From assembly GCA_023238725.1 (NCBI GenBank), contig CM041546.1, positions 8,295,983 through 8,359,982 of the forward strand: a stretch of DNA of 64,000 bases. The letters are read 5' to 3'. Source of the stretch: Scortum barcoo (lineage: Eukaryota > Chordata > Actinopteri > Centrarchiformes > Terapontidae). A program made the position numbers and the translations under genes. Shown piece after piece: positions 49,401 to 61,400 of the stretch. The notes beneath the pieces were generated by a model. It saw nothing but the letters and a program-made list of their open reading frames with translations. It was not told the DNA's origin and searched no databases. Position 1 is the stretch's first letter; each line of letters opens with the position of its first letter.

Positions 49401-52400
49401 TGTGTGTATCTATGAGCATGTGCCTACTTGCTTTTTATACATGTGTCATCAACTTAAGTCATCGGCGGCGCAGTCTAGACGGATGCTACGGTCAATATGT
49501 GTGTGTGTGTGAGGCAGAGAGAAAGAGTCGATGTGTCTACCAGCTGACTATTTATGTCATTAGAGAAACCTCACCTTATCCGCCACTGTTTATGGAGTCT
49601 GACTCAGAGCGGATGATGGTGATGATAATAACAACAACGGTGGCGTTGCAGTAGTTATTGTTGTGGCGGGGATAATGGATTGAATCATTCATCCCCCTCC
49701 TCTGTGAATGTTTATACAGCCGAAACAAAAGCAGAGACCGAGCGCTAAAGCTCATCTGTTTTTCCTGTTGGCTGAAGACAAAAGGCTTCTTTCCCCTCCA
49801 GGTGTAATCACTGTGTTTCTGTACATCGTGTTTGTTTTGTCCCAGTTTTCTTGTGATGGTCTTCATAAAACTACAGTGGCGAAATGCTTCCTTTTTAATG
49901 CGTGCGTTATGTGGAGATTTTAAGAAAAAATTTCACAGGGTGGCCAAAGATTTACCAGAAGAAGAAGGCTGTTTGACTGTTCCACAGCTTCAATGACTTC
50001 TGTTGAATCTGTGTCACTGCAGATGCTTCAACTTTCAGCTCTTCACACTTTCTGTGGTTGTGGTTTTTGTGCGGTTGTTTATGTTGGCATTTCTGGAAAC
50101 AATCTAACATGTAGCAGAAGGTTTAAAGAGTACAAATGATACAGAAAATCCATGCCATTCATTTTTTCCACTTTTTCAAAAGTCAGTTATCTTATGTTAA
50201 CGCGCTTTGGTCATTTGGCAGATTTTCCTGTGATTTAATTGCAATAAACGTAGTAAAAGGATGCTGAAGTAACTACATCATGATGCTGATTTGTCATCTT
50301 GCAAACAGACCTATTCAGACTTTTTACAAACATTTAAAATGCTTGTTTTCTGAATGGAGTTTGGATTGATCAGAGTTCTCCAGATTTATAGACTTCACCG
50401 TTTAAACTTAAATTCTCTCTCTCTTTTTTTGACTTGGAGGTAATACTAGGTTACCTCTGTAGCTAGTTAGCCAGTTATCCAGGCATGATAATGATCTCTT
50501 ACACTTTCGCTCTCGTTTTTGTTTTTGGCCTCCAAATTCTTTAAATGCTGAGTATCTTACTCTAATGTAACCACTTGCACGCCACTTCAGTGTGTCGAAA
50601 AAGTTAAGCCTCAACATTATGCAAGAACATCTTTTTTTCTGACTGCAGTTTAACTTAGTTTCTGTTTGAACATCTTCCCTATTTGCTCTATTAGACTTCT
50701 TGCAAGTACGCTCTTGAGCTTGTATAAACACACACTGCAGTGACTCAGATGTCCACGTTCACATAGTTCTAGCCCTATTTACAGCTAGAGTAATATATTA
50801 TGATGCAGGAGACCTATGGCACTGGCTTTTCATTTTCTTAAATTTACAGGAATCAAAATGGTGCGTCAGTTCTCAGTAAAATATCAATAGCAGCATGTTG
50901 AAATAAAGTTTAAAAAAAGGAGAAATTAAAATATTACATTTTAATGCATTGTCTGATTAATGTCACGCCAACACGTATGTCCTACCTCTCTTCTTGAGTC
51001 ATGAGTTTGCAGCAGTGAGTTAGTAACTGTTTGACATCAAATTAGGAGTTCAGTGTCAGTGAACATTTCTACTGACGCACTTTTCAAATGTCTTTGTCAA
51101 GTTCCTTCCATTTAAAAAAAAAAAAAGACCTTCGCCTCCGTTGCTGTTAATTGTTCACGTCAAGTCGATATTTAAACTCTCTTTGAGCTCTTGGTCCAGA
51201 TCTTACAAAAAGATGCCTTGAGGGTGGATTTGTAAAGGCCTTTTGAGCTGATACAGTATTGAGCTGCTTGCTCAGTGCCTTCAAGGAGTACAAGACTTCA
51301 CTCTACACTGCAATCAGAGCACCTTTTTCTTCTTTTCTACCTCTTTGGCCTGGTCTGTTCTCGCTCCAGCTTCTACCAGTGGTTAAAGCCTCTGCTTTCT
51401 CTCCCACAGGCTTAATGAGAGGAGGTTTTTATTTTTTCCTCTGGTACATTTTCCCACTAAGGAAAAAACCCCATTGATGCATATGTTGGAAGGTCCAATA
51501 ACGTCAAACCTCATTAAATACAGTTCAGGGCCATTAAGTGAAAACGACACAATGAGTAGATATAGTAATTACACCTGAAGTCATAGAGCTGAGAGGATGT
51601 GTGTGTGTTTAAAGCAGGGTTGGTGCTGCACAAACATACATGCTGAGGAATGCGACTGATGTGTATTTGGGTGTGTTTGTTCATTGCCAAAATGTGCGGC
51701 AGACACAAGTGAAGTCAGAGGTGGATGCTCAACTTTGCCGTCAACGCAACAAGCTCTGAAACACGTCTGAAGAAATCGATTGCCTTATTTGGAAAATGTG
51801 TAAGTGAATGGGCTTGAGTACAGTTTAAAATGCCATCAAAGGAAGTGAATGGCCTTTTCGGCTGTGAGTGGAACAGCTGGTCTTTGGTGAGACATTGCCA
51901 CTCAGGCATCTGCATCATGACTAATGTAACGGCAAGCCACTGTTGTGAAGTGGAGAGCAATGAGAAAAATTTAGTTTAGTCTGTATGTGCTCTCGTTTTG
52001 TCTCCAGCATGAGCCAGAAAAATGGAAACTAAAATCGGACAGATTTGGGGGGGGGGGGGTACTCTTTGAGTTTGATTAACGTAACAACAGCTCCTTATAA
52101 ATGAAAACTCAAGCAGAACGAGCGACATCCTCTCCAAGTTCTTATCGCGCTAGTGAGGTTATTGTGCGGAGTTGGCCGCAATGGTGCTGTAATGGAATAG
52201 AAACATGACCCAAGGGAGCACACACACACTTATGCGCTTCTAGCGTAATGATCACACGGACTCCACCCCATTTATTTTCCCCTTCGCTGGAAACACTTAC
52301 AGCTCTATTTCTGGACACGGCGGTGCTGGTCAGTGAGTTTACATTTCCTCCCTCTAGACTGTCTTCAGCAAATGTTAACTGAAAACAAATCACCCACTTA

Positions 52401-55400
52401 ACATTATGTTTGCTTAATAGCTGCTGATTTGTTTTTAATTTAGTCGGTTCGGAAAGTGGACTGTGAATTTATCACCCAAGACGTGAGAGGATAGACATGG
52501 ACACGGGGAATGAGCTGTTAGGCCACATCATTGATTTGAAAGTCTCTGTCCTCATTAGGACGGCAACTAATGGTAATTTTCCCAAAGATATTAGATTTAG
52601 ACCAAAGCAGACCATAGACCAAAGCATAAAAATCCTCTCATTTTAGATGCTAAAACTAGAAACTATTTGGTATTTTTACTTGATAAATGACTCCAACAAC
52701 TAATCAATTATAGAAATAGTTCTTAATTAAATTGTGATGAATACATTAATTGTTTCAGTGCTACTTTCCCGTGTTTTTTTTCTTCGTCCCACTTTTTTTT
52801 TCAGTAATTTCCAAGTGAAGTCCTGTAAAGTCTAAAGCCAGATTTATGGTTGATGCAAGAGGTTAATGGGAGTCCTGGGGAGTCTTTGCTTTTGATTTAT
52901 AATTCAGCATCAGATTGCTCAGGCTGATATAACACCCGCAACACCAGCTGTATCATACTTTAATTATTGCATATTCCCAAATGTAAATGTGTTTATATTG
53001 TTTCATTAACTTTGTGAAAGCAAGTGACAGTGGGAAGTCCATCTTGTTTGGACTATTCCCAGTAGTCAATGTACTTAAATAGTTTCATTTACTGATGACG
53101 AACGGGAATCGCAGAGGGTTTGCAGCGGAGATGGCCTTGCTACACGTGTCACTTGAAAAAAAGAGTGTATTACCAGTTGTATTACCCCACATGGTATCTT
53201 TGCAGCCACAGCATAGGTGCATAGGTGCATATGGAGGCGCTGTCAGCTATACCGTAGCTATCGCAGATTTAGCCAAGAGCCGTATTTCCGTATATATTTT
53301 GAGCAGCACCATGTGGTGCACCGATCATGCTGGGATTTTACTGTTTGTCACTATAATAAAATGAAGTACATTTGATAACAGGAGTGAGTGTGTATCTGTC
53401 AGATCCAAATTCACACAGAGAGACACACACACATTATGTGGACCTCAGGTATTTCCTTGTGTTCCTTTGTGGCCTCATCAAGCTTTACAGCGCAGAAGAT
53501 GAGGCAGACACAGTATGTCGCTTTGTTCTTGCATAAGTCTGAAATTTTGAAAGCCTTGTCTTTTTCCTTTCTGCATGCAAATCCTGAGTGTTCCTTTGTG
53601 TCACTTTTAGTCTCATGAATGCATGGCTCCTTACAAACAAAACCAGACACGGTTGTCATCATCAAGTGCAGCAGATTCACCGTTGAATTCACTTGTGTTT
53701 TACCTTGTCGGGGTGGGTTTTAACAAATAGATCAGTCGTTCTTCAGTCCTCTTAATCTGATTCGACTGTGTGGGTTATTCTACTGTGCAGCTGGATCACG
53801 TCGTCACTGTGGGTCCATTGAGGACACACTCGCATCACCCCCATCTCCTCCTCGTTGTTATGTGTCAGCCTGTCATCCCTCCTCTACAGGTTGGCGGTTA
53901 GGCTTGTTACACAGTCTCACAGGCGTCTATGGTGCTTCTCCCAAGAATAGTTCACATGCTGGATTACAAATGCCACCAGCCATATGCCAATTATAAGCGG
54001 CTCGTACAGTGGGATATGCCAATTAAACATCCACCGCATACAGAGGATTCAGAACATTCAGGACAGAGAGCGCGTACTGAGCACCCGCTTTATCTCCACC
54101 TCTCTATTTCTGTCTTTCACCGAAACATGTGTCCCATCTCTCTCTTTTCTTTTCTCCTTCTCAAGCCTAAAAACATGAGGAATTTAAAATGGTTATCAAG
54201 CCTCGAGTGATTCAGAGTTTGACATTTACAAGAACAAGCTTCCGTTTTATACGCTTGGAAAGTTGGGAGTTTCTCAGATACTCGGCAGCATCAGTTGCAA
54301 CTGTCCTGGAAGGAGAGGTGAAAGGCCCACCCGGTCGGCATTTTGACATTTGCTGTTGTCATTTGAAACAACATTATTGATTTAGGCCCTCCTTTTAAAG
54401 AAAATCCATTCCCCCTCTCATGCAAACCTGAACCAGTGGACCGTAGACTGACAGTTCTTAAAGTGATTATGTTATTATGGGCCTTTGTGCATTAATGATG
54501 CTGGAACTTTGGAGCAAAGATATTGCTGAGGATTACCTTTCTGTCCGCCGCCCCATGACAGTCTGTAATACTTACCAAATGCCTCAGCTGTGCCACAATT
54601 AAACTGTTTCTATTTCTGCTGTGTGTGTAAACATCTGCGGCATCCCCATATCCTCCTTCCAATGTGTTACAGAGACTAATGGCCTACAAAAGACGCAGCA
54701 TTTTTAAACAATATGTTTATTGCCTCTGAAATGCTCCTAATGTGGGTTTCACATATCAAATCGTACAAGGCTACAAGGTCACGCGTGCAGTAGATTCTCT
54801 TCAGATTTTAATTGGCCTCTGCGTTAAATGATGTTAAAAACAATGATACCGCCGGGAGACGTCAGCGTTGAGTGCAGTTGGCCTTGATGCAGTTTAAACT
54901 CTATGAATGTGATATTTAAAGTGAAAGTTTGAATACATAATTAGGTATATGTTTCTCTTGTTTGCAGAAAGAAGTGAATCCATTTATTAAGCATTTAATC
55001 AAACAAGGTTTACATAGTGAAAAGAATTGTGCAGTTTTTATTGAGGCTATGAAATGAGCACCTTGACCAAATATTGAACCAAAAACTGCTGCAGGAATCT
55101 ACTGAGTGAAATGTTATATACCTTTAACTATGAGATGCTTTATACCTTTTTATATTTTGACAATTTATGTGCTCAAGTTCAATCCCACCCTGAGCAAAAG
55201 TATCACCAGAGCATTTAAATCTCTTTTTGAACTTCTTCGCCGTGTCTCATCATATTCTGAAAATCTTCTCGTCTTCCTTTTGTGCTCAGTGAAGTACATG
55301 CGAGAGGCCACGCCGTACGTCAAAAAGGGCTCCCCTGTGTCTGAGATCGGCTGGGAAACCCCCCCTCCGGAGTCGCCGCGTCTCGGCAGCCCTCCCATCA

Positions 55401-58400
55401 CCTCCCTCTCCTCACCTGACTCTCCGAGCTCCCCTACCCAGCCCACCCTGTCTCTGCAGGGCGACAGGAGGTGCATACCACTCAAGATGTGTTACGTAAC
55501 CCGAGCCATGACAACGCCAGACCCTGAGAACAGGTAGGTGACACACACACAAAATGACTGTATCCTCATTCTTGAGCACGAGGAAGTTCTCTATTGAAAA
55601 TAACTTGTCTGCTCTTTTTGTGCTCATTGCTTTTCATTCACAAACAAACAACTTATTAACTCCCATAGTTCATTCCTCCAACTCACGTGTGATAGTTTGA
55701 TGTTTTTAAAGATCTGTAGTGGGAACAAATGAGCTGGACTGAGTGCCAGAGACAGACAGAGTTGGAAATATTGAAAGTACATTAAAAGATGGGCCAACAA
55801 GGTTGTTGTTTTTGGTGTTTTTGTGGGATTTAAGGACAGTAGGAGCCAGTAGGAGAATAAATATAGATTTTTGCCAGGCTACTACTTTAAAGTTAAATTA
55901 AAATTAAAATGATTTTTAGTTAAAAAATCAGTATCTTCTGTGTTTGTTCTCAGTGGTGTATTCATTTGGTCAAATTTTAATTACCAGTAAGAAGAAATTC
56001 AATTGGCCTAAATAGCAGTTGTTAGTCAAGGCTCTGCGGGCTTGGTGACAAATGGGGGGAAAAATAAAATGTCTTATAAATTTTCGAAGGCTACAGGACC
56101 ATGACGTGCTTCAGTCAGTCTGCACCATGGACAGTTTGAAGCCTAAATACTGTTTGCACAAACATTTTAAATGAAACTGGAGGATGATTACCAACAGCTG
56201 TGTTATCATTGTGGTTCATATTGTCTGACACATAGAAGTGTGAATTCAAATGTCAACTCGGCTTCAAGTATATTTTCATTATGACAAGCATGCGTTTGGA
56301 TATACGCACCAGCGAGAAGTCATGCGAGTGGGGTGGTGAGCTCTGAGAGTCTGCTTTTCTTCAATATTGTCAGTGGCACTTGTCTCAAAGTTCAACTGCG
56401 AAACAAACCAAAAGACGGCTACCTTAATTAACCAAAGGTTAACCAAGTCTTCTCTGATCCCTAACTCAGCAATGTGACAGAGAGAGAATAGAAAAGTCTT
56501 CCCCTGTCTGCAGCCTTTTTTTCTGCTACCCTGAAGGGATTACCCAGTGGCCTGTATTTTTTTAAACGTTTTTTTTTTTTTTCCTTAAATACAGACGTTT
56601 GAAGTAGCGTGTAGATAACTCTGTCAGCGGGGGGTGGTCTGTTAGGAGGTGTTGTCAAGTTAATTGGTTGGTAATGTGACAATGGCCCAATCTAACAGCA
56701 CGGGGGGCAAAAAGCAATTTAGTGTTTCAACTTTTTCTGTGTCACAGATTGTGAGCGTGTGCTTTCTGTCCCACATCTCTCCCCCAGCTTCTTTCTCACC
56801 ACACCGTTCTCCTTCCTTCCTGCTTGTCTTTTTCTTTTCTATTTTCTTTTTTATTGTTTGTGTTTTATGCCCCTTTTGTTCTCGCTGTCTTTTCCTCTTT
56901 TCTTTTTTCTTTCTCTGCATTCTCAGTTTTCTCTGTTATGCATATCGCCGTGTCTGAATCAATCCTCTGCTTCTATCTCCATCCTCATCTCATTATTGTC
57001 TGTCTCTCACCTTATTTCTTTTTTTTTTTCTCTCACTGCGAGCTCTCTGTGTCTCTATATTACGCTCTGACCCTCCATCCATGTGTGTCCCCCCCTCTGC
57101 ATATGTATGGTTTTAGAAGTGTGAGATAGTTGAACCTCACTAGACTTCAAAGCTTCAGACGATGGAGGCAACATCAAAGTTAAGTTGTAACAGTGAGCAG
57201 TGACTTCAAAGTTCCTCCGTCTGTATAGACGTTGTTAGACGGCTCAATGCTCAAACTGTAAAATGTAAATGCTAACACACACACGCACACACACAATCAC
57301 TACAAACAAACACTTATAAGAACATCATCAGTGGACAGAACAGATGGTTCTCCATTGGCTTGTTCTCCTGTATGAAAAAAACTTTTATTTTTAAAGAAGC
57401 AAAGATTTTTTTAAAAAGTACATCATTTTTTGACAAAATGACAAAATGGGAGTGTGTCTATTTAATAACTCTGTGTCCATTTGCCATTTTTCTTCAAACT
57501 AAATTACCTGTTGGGCAAAAATGAGCTGTGTGGCCCCCATTAACTTCCTCAGGTTCCTCCCCCTCTTTGTGGATGGTGTACATGTACTTGACAGGTTTGC
57601 TGTGGGATAATTTTATCAAACACAATGCCAAATGACAAACAAATGTCCTGGCCTTCTTGGACTGTGCGTTACGACATTCAACTGAACATTGAAGTGTACA
57701 GAAAACCCACACACACTGATCAGTATCTACTCTTTGATTCACACCATCCACTATAACATAAGCTGAGGGTTATCGGAAACTGAAACCAATGGGCTCAGAG
57801 TGTCACCAAGGGCAAAAGGAAAGGAGAAGGTGCAAAAACACATCAGTGATGCACTAAAACAGTGTGGCTATCCGAACTGGGCTTCTGTGAAAACCACAAA
57901 GATGAACAAAATAGACAGAGAAGGCAAAGACAATGGACACAACAACATTGTCATCGCCTTTGTTTCAGGAATATTAGAAAAAACTCAGGAGGCTTTTTAA
58001 TAAACATGGCATTCTTGTGCATTTCTAGCCTCCTGAGACAGGCTGGTCCACTTTAAGGACAAAACACCCAGGCACAAGCACAATCAGTGTGGTGTATGAG
58101 TTCAGTGCAGCGAGGAAAGCTCGTACTTGTACACTGGGGAAACAAAACAAGCGCTCCACAACACAGGCGAGACAGCTCCTCAGGTTAGGATTCAGCAGTC
58201 CGCCTACACTTGAAGGACAAAGGACACTTGCTTTGGCCAGGGAACAGCTTAACTCCCGTTCACACCTTGACTCGTGGCTTCAGTGACTCACATGATGGCT
58301 GGGTGAGTCACATTTGACCCTAAAGTCTTTCAGGGGTCAATAACCTTACTAACGTTTAAAATGCCCAGACTCCCTACCAGTCACTCTAAACTGAGGAGGC

Positions 58401-61400
58401 CAGTCCAGTTGACTTTCCATGACCATGACCTGGATGACTGAGAGTCTTCAAAGACTATTCCTGAAAACGTATAAGTGTTCAATAAGTGTTATTTTTCCTT
58501 AAAAGAAATATGAAATGAAGTGCAGTCATAAATTTCAAAATGCCTTGTAACTGTTGAAAGGGTGAAAACTTCTCAGCTGCACGTTCACAAGTCTTGGTTG
58601 ATGTATTAAAGCTTTTAAGAGCACAACAGGGTTGAACATTCACTTTGTTGGCCATAACTTTGACTTTATTGGTCAGCCAGTTGTACGAGGAACTGGGGTC
58701 AATATCTCGTTACAAGGTGAGCTTATGCTTGGTACAGATAACAGTGTGAGTGTTTTGTGGTTTGATGAAGTTGGGGGGAAGATTCACATGCGCAGATAAA
58801 GTCCTTGGCCAAATTTACCTTGACCAGCGTGGGTTTTTTTTTTTTACGTAGTTCCTTCTTTATCCTTGTATGCGGGCCAAAATCCCCTTTTGGCTCAGAG
58901 TAAATATTTAGTAAATGTTTCAGTGGGAGGACACCCAAGTTGAAATGTGGCCTATTATGTTTAATCCATGAAACCCACATTTAAACGGGAGGTTGGATGT
59001 TCTGTGTGCATTAGTTAAAGATTGCGGGCCAGGATGAAACCTCCTCTCTGTTTTTCTTATTTTGGATTCAGAGCTGAAATGATTTAAGAGGCTTTATGTT
59101 AAGTGACAGGGAAATCTGGCTTATCTTTTTTTCACTAGACTGTAATGTTGCATCCCTCTGAGGGTTTTTCTCCTCATTTCAGCAGATGTTGTTTTAAACT
59201 GTGTGTAAGCCTGAGAAGGGGATATGAAGGAAGGCGTGGCGCATACAGCGATGAAAAGAGACGATAAAAGGCAAGGAAAAAGAAGTGAAGGAGCGGAGGA
59301 GGCAGAAGAGAGATTTATCTTTATTCTAACTATGTAATGCTCCAAAGACATTTCCCTCACCTTACTGCAGCATACGCACTATTTAAGGACAGGAAGTCTG
59401 ACTTTCTGTGACAATGGTGACCGATTAAATTAAAGAGCGATAGGATTACAGTCTTATCATTTTAGAGTGTGGATTAAAAATGTTATGAGACGGGGTGGTG
59501 AGATGGGATAAGAGAAAAAAGGGGGAAAAAAAAGAAATTCAGAAAGAACAGGGGAGGCGGAAATGAGCAAAGATAAAGACAAGGAGAGGAGAGAGATATG
59601 CAAATACATGTAGATACAAATAGTAGAGAAAAATCAGCATACGATGGAAGAAAAACTATTATTTCTTTCAGTATTGATCAGCGACATTACTGATGCAACT
59701 CACACACACATAGGCAAAACCTGCAGTGAGAATGTGTGCGACTCGGATATCCTCAGAAAACATGTATGGCTGTGTAAAATGAGACGATGACTCCTGGCAG
59801 AACCAGCATGGTTCCTCGCAGTGTGACACTTTTTTACTGTTCCTCCGTTTAACCTTGAGTTTTTTTTTTTGAAAGGAAGTAATGACTTTTTCTCTCATAT
59901 ACACCACCATATGCCCACACACTCTCATATAATGACACACATACTAGTGCATGGAAAACTGGAATGATACAGCCTCTTAGTATCTTTGCGTGTACTGCGT
60001 CTTCACAAAAGCTCCTGACCCCTGGAGGAAACTCCAGCATCACAAGTTTAATGTGGAGGACATGTTTGTGTCTCAAAACATCTTTTACCTTAAAAATCTG
60101 CAGCTCTCATTTACACACTTGGTTGAGGGCAGGATGTAGACTTAAAACACAAGACTTGTACTCGAGTTAGACTTAGGGACCAGTACATGTTATTATGCTA
60201 AATTACGCTGAAAGTCTAGTCCTGTTTCTTGCATAAAATACCTGGGATTTTCATAGATTTTATATTTGCTATATTATAGTGAAGACTGAAGACTCCATCT
60301 CCACAGCATATCTAATTACTGAAATAGCAGTTCAGCTAGGTGGCAACATATTTATTAGATTTAGAGTAAATAAGGGCTGTGCAAAATCAGCAAAGAAACT
60401 ATGCAGACTATGCAGCAGAGTACGTAACAAGTGCTTAATCAAACACACAGACCTCCTTTTGAAATCAGAGCAGTAGGGCGGATTGAAGAGCAGCATTCAC
60501 TTTAACATTAAAGGTAAATGTCTGACAGCAATGCTGTCATTACTAAAAAGCACGAAAAGAAGGGGCAGAACTGCGATGCATATTCACACACAAATAACAA
60601 AAAAAAAATTCAACAAAATGTAAAGATGGTCAGATACTTTCTTACAACTGCTTGGGCGTAAAAGTCTTGAGATGTTACGCTGAAAATCAAAGATCTGATG
60701 AGTCACTGGTGTTGTGTTATTAGAACTTCAAAGATACTTTTAAGAGAAAAGATGGCATGTAAAGGTCTAGTTTTGACCTGATAAAAATTCAGAACAGTAA
60801 AATGTATTTATTCATAATACTGTTACAGGCAGTATTATGAATTAATCGCATTGCCACACAACTTAAGAAATCAAATTATCAGAAAGAACCTGTAAATAAT
60901 GTTTAAAATGTCATATCATTTTAAAGCATTGCATCCAGAAGCTCAAAGGACATGCAGCTGACTTTCAATTTGCATATGAAGGACTAGAGATGTGCTTTTA
61001 CCAAGACTCGAGACTCGTCTTGGACTCATTCTAAAAGCAGCTCTGGTTGAATGCGTCTCTATTTGTGCAACAATCGCTTCATATTGAGTCATCATCTGGG
61101 TTTAGGCAGAAGCAGCGTGGGCCAGAACAACAATTAAAATGTGAAATCGAACCATGTTTATTCTCCAAGGTCATCTGTGACACACATTTAATAGCTTAAT
61201 CCCACTGTTTAGCTGGTATTTCATCAGTATTGTCACATGCATTATTTATTTATTTTTTTTCATGGAACTGTCATGTGCACACAGAGCTCATCAATGAAAA
61301 TTTAGAATAAAATTACTGCATGAATGGATGACTGCATGCTGGAACAGAGCTGTCAAGCTTGAGTGAATATTTGATATACACAGTATATAGTGATAATCCT

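Larger units (their letters stand above)
44009..55289 (+). other. sntb1: sntb1 intron 1
   Basis: An 11.3 kb intron with no supported internal gene. It holds (CA)n runs (45102-45120, 45419-45443), a purine-rich GGGAGAGGGAGAGGG stretch at 45600-45620, a perfect 14-bp palindrome at 47135-47148, a possible tRNA-derived SINE head at 46309-46360, and a G13 run at 52047-52059. Large first introns of scaffold genes often contain enhancers, but none can be shown from sequence alone. Confidence 0.6.

Noticed and set aside
52047..52059. G13 homopolymer in sntb1 intron 1
   Set aside because: Simple slippage tract; too isolated to suggest a structured element.
56660..57129. Phe/Ser-rich plus-strand and Lys-rich minus-strand frames
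   Set aside because: Low-complexity translation of a pyrimidine-rich tract in sntb1 intron 2.
57494..57751. 85-codon minus-strand frame
   Set aside because: Antisense of the Penelope-like fossil; the sense strand carries the recognisable RT blocks.
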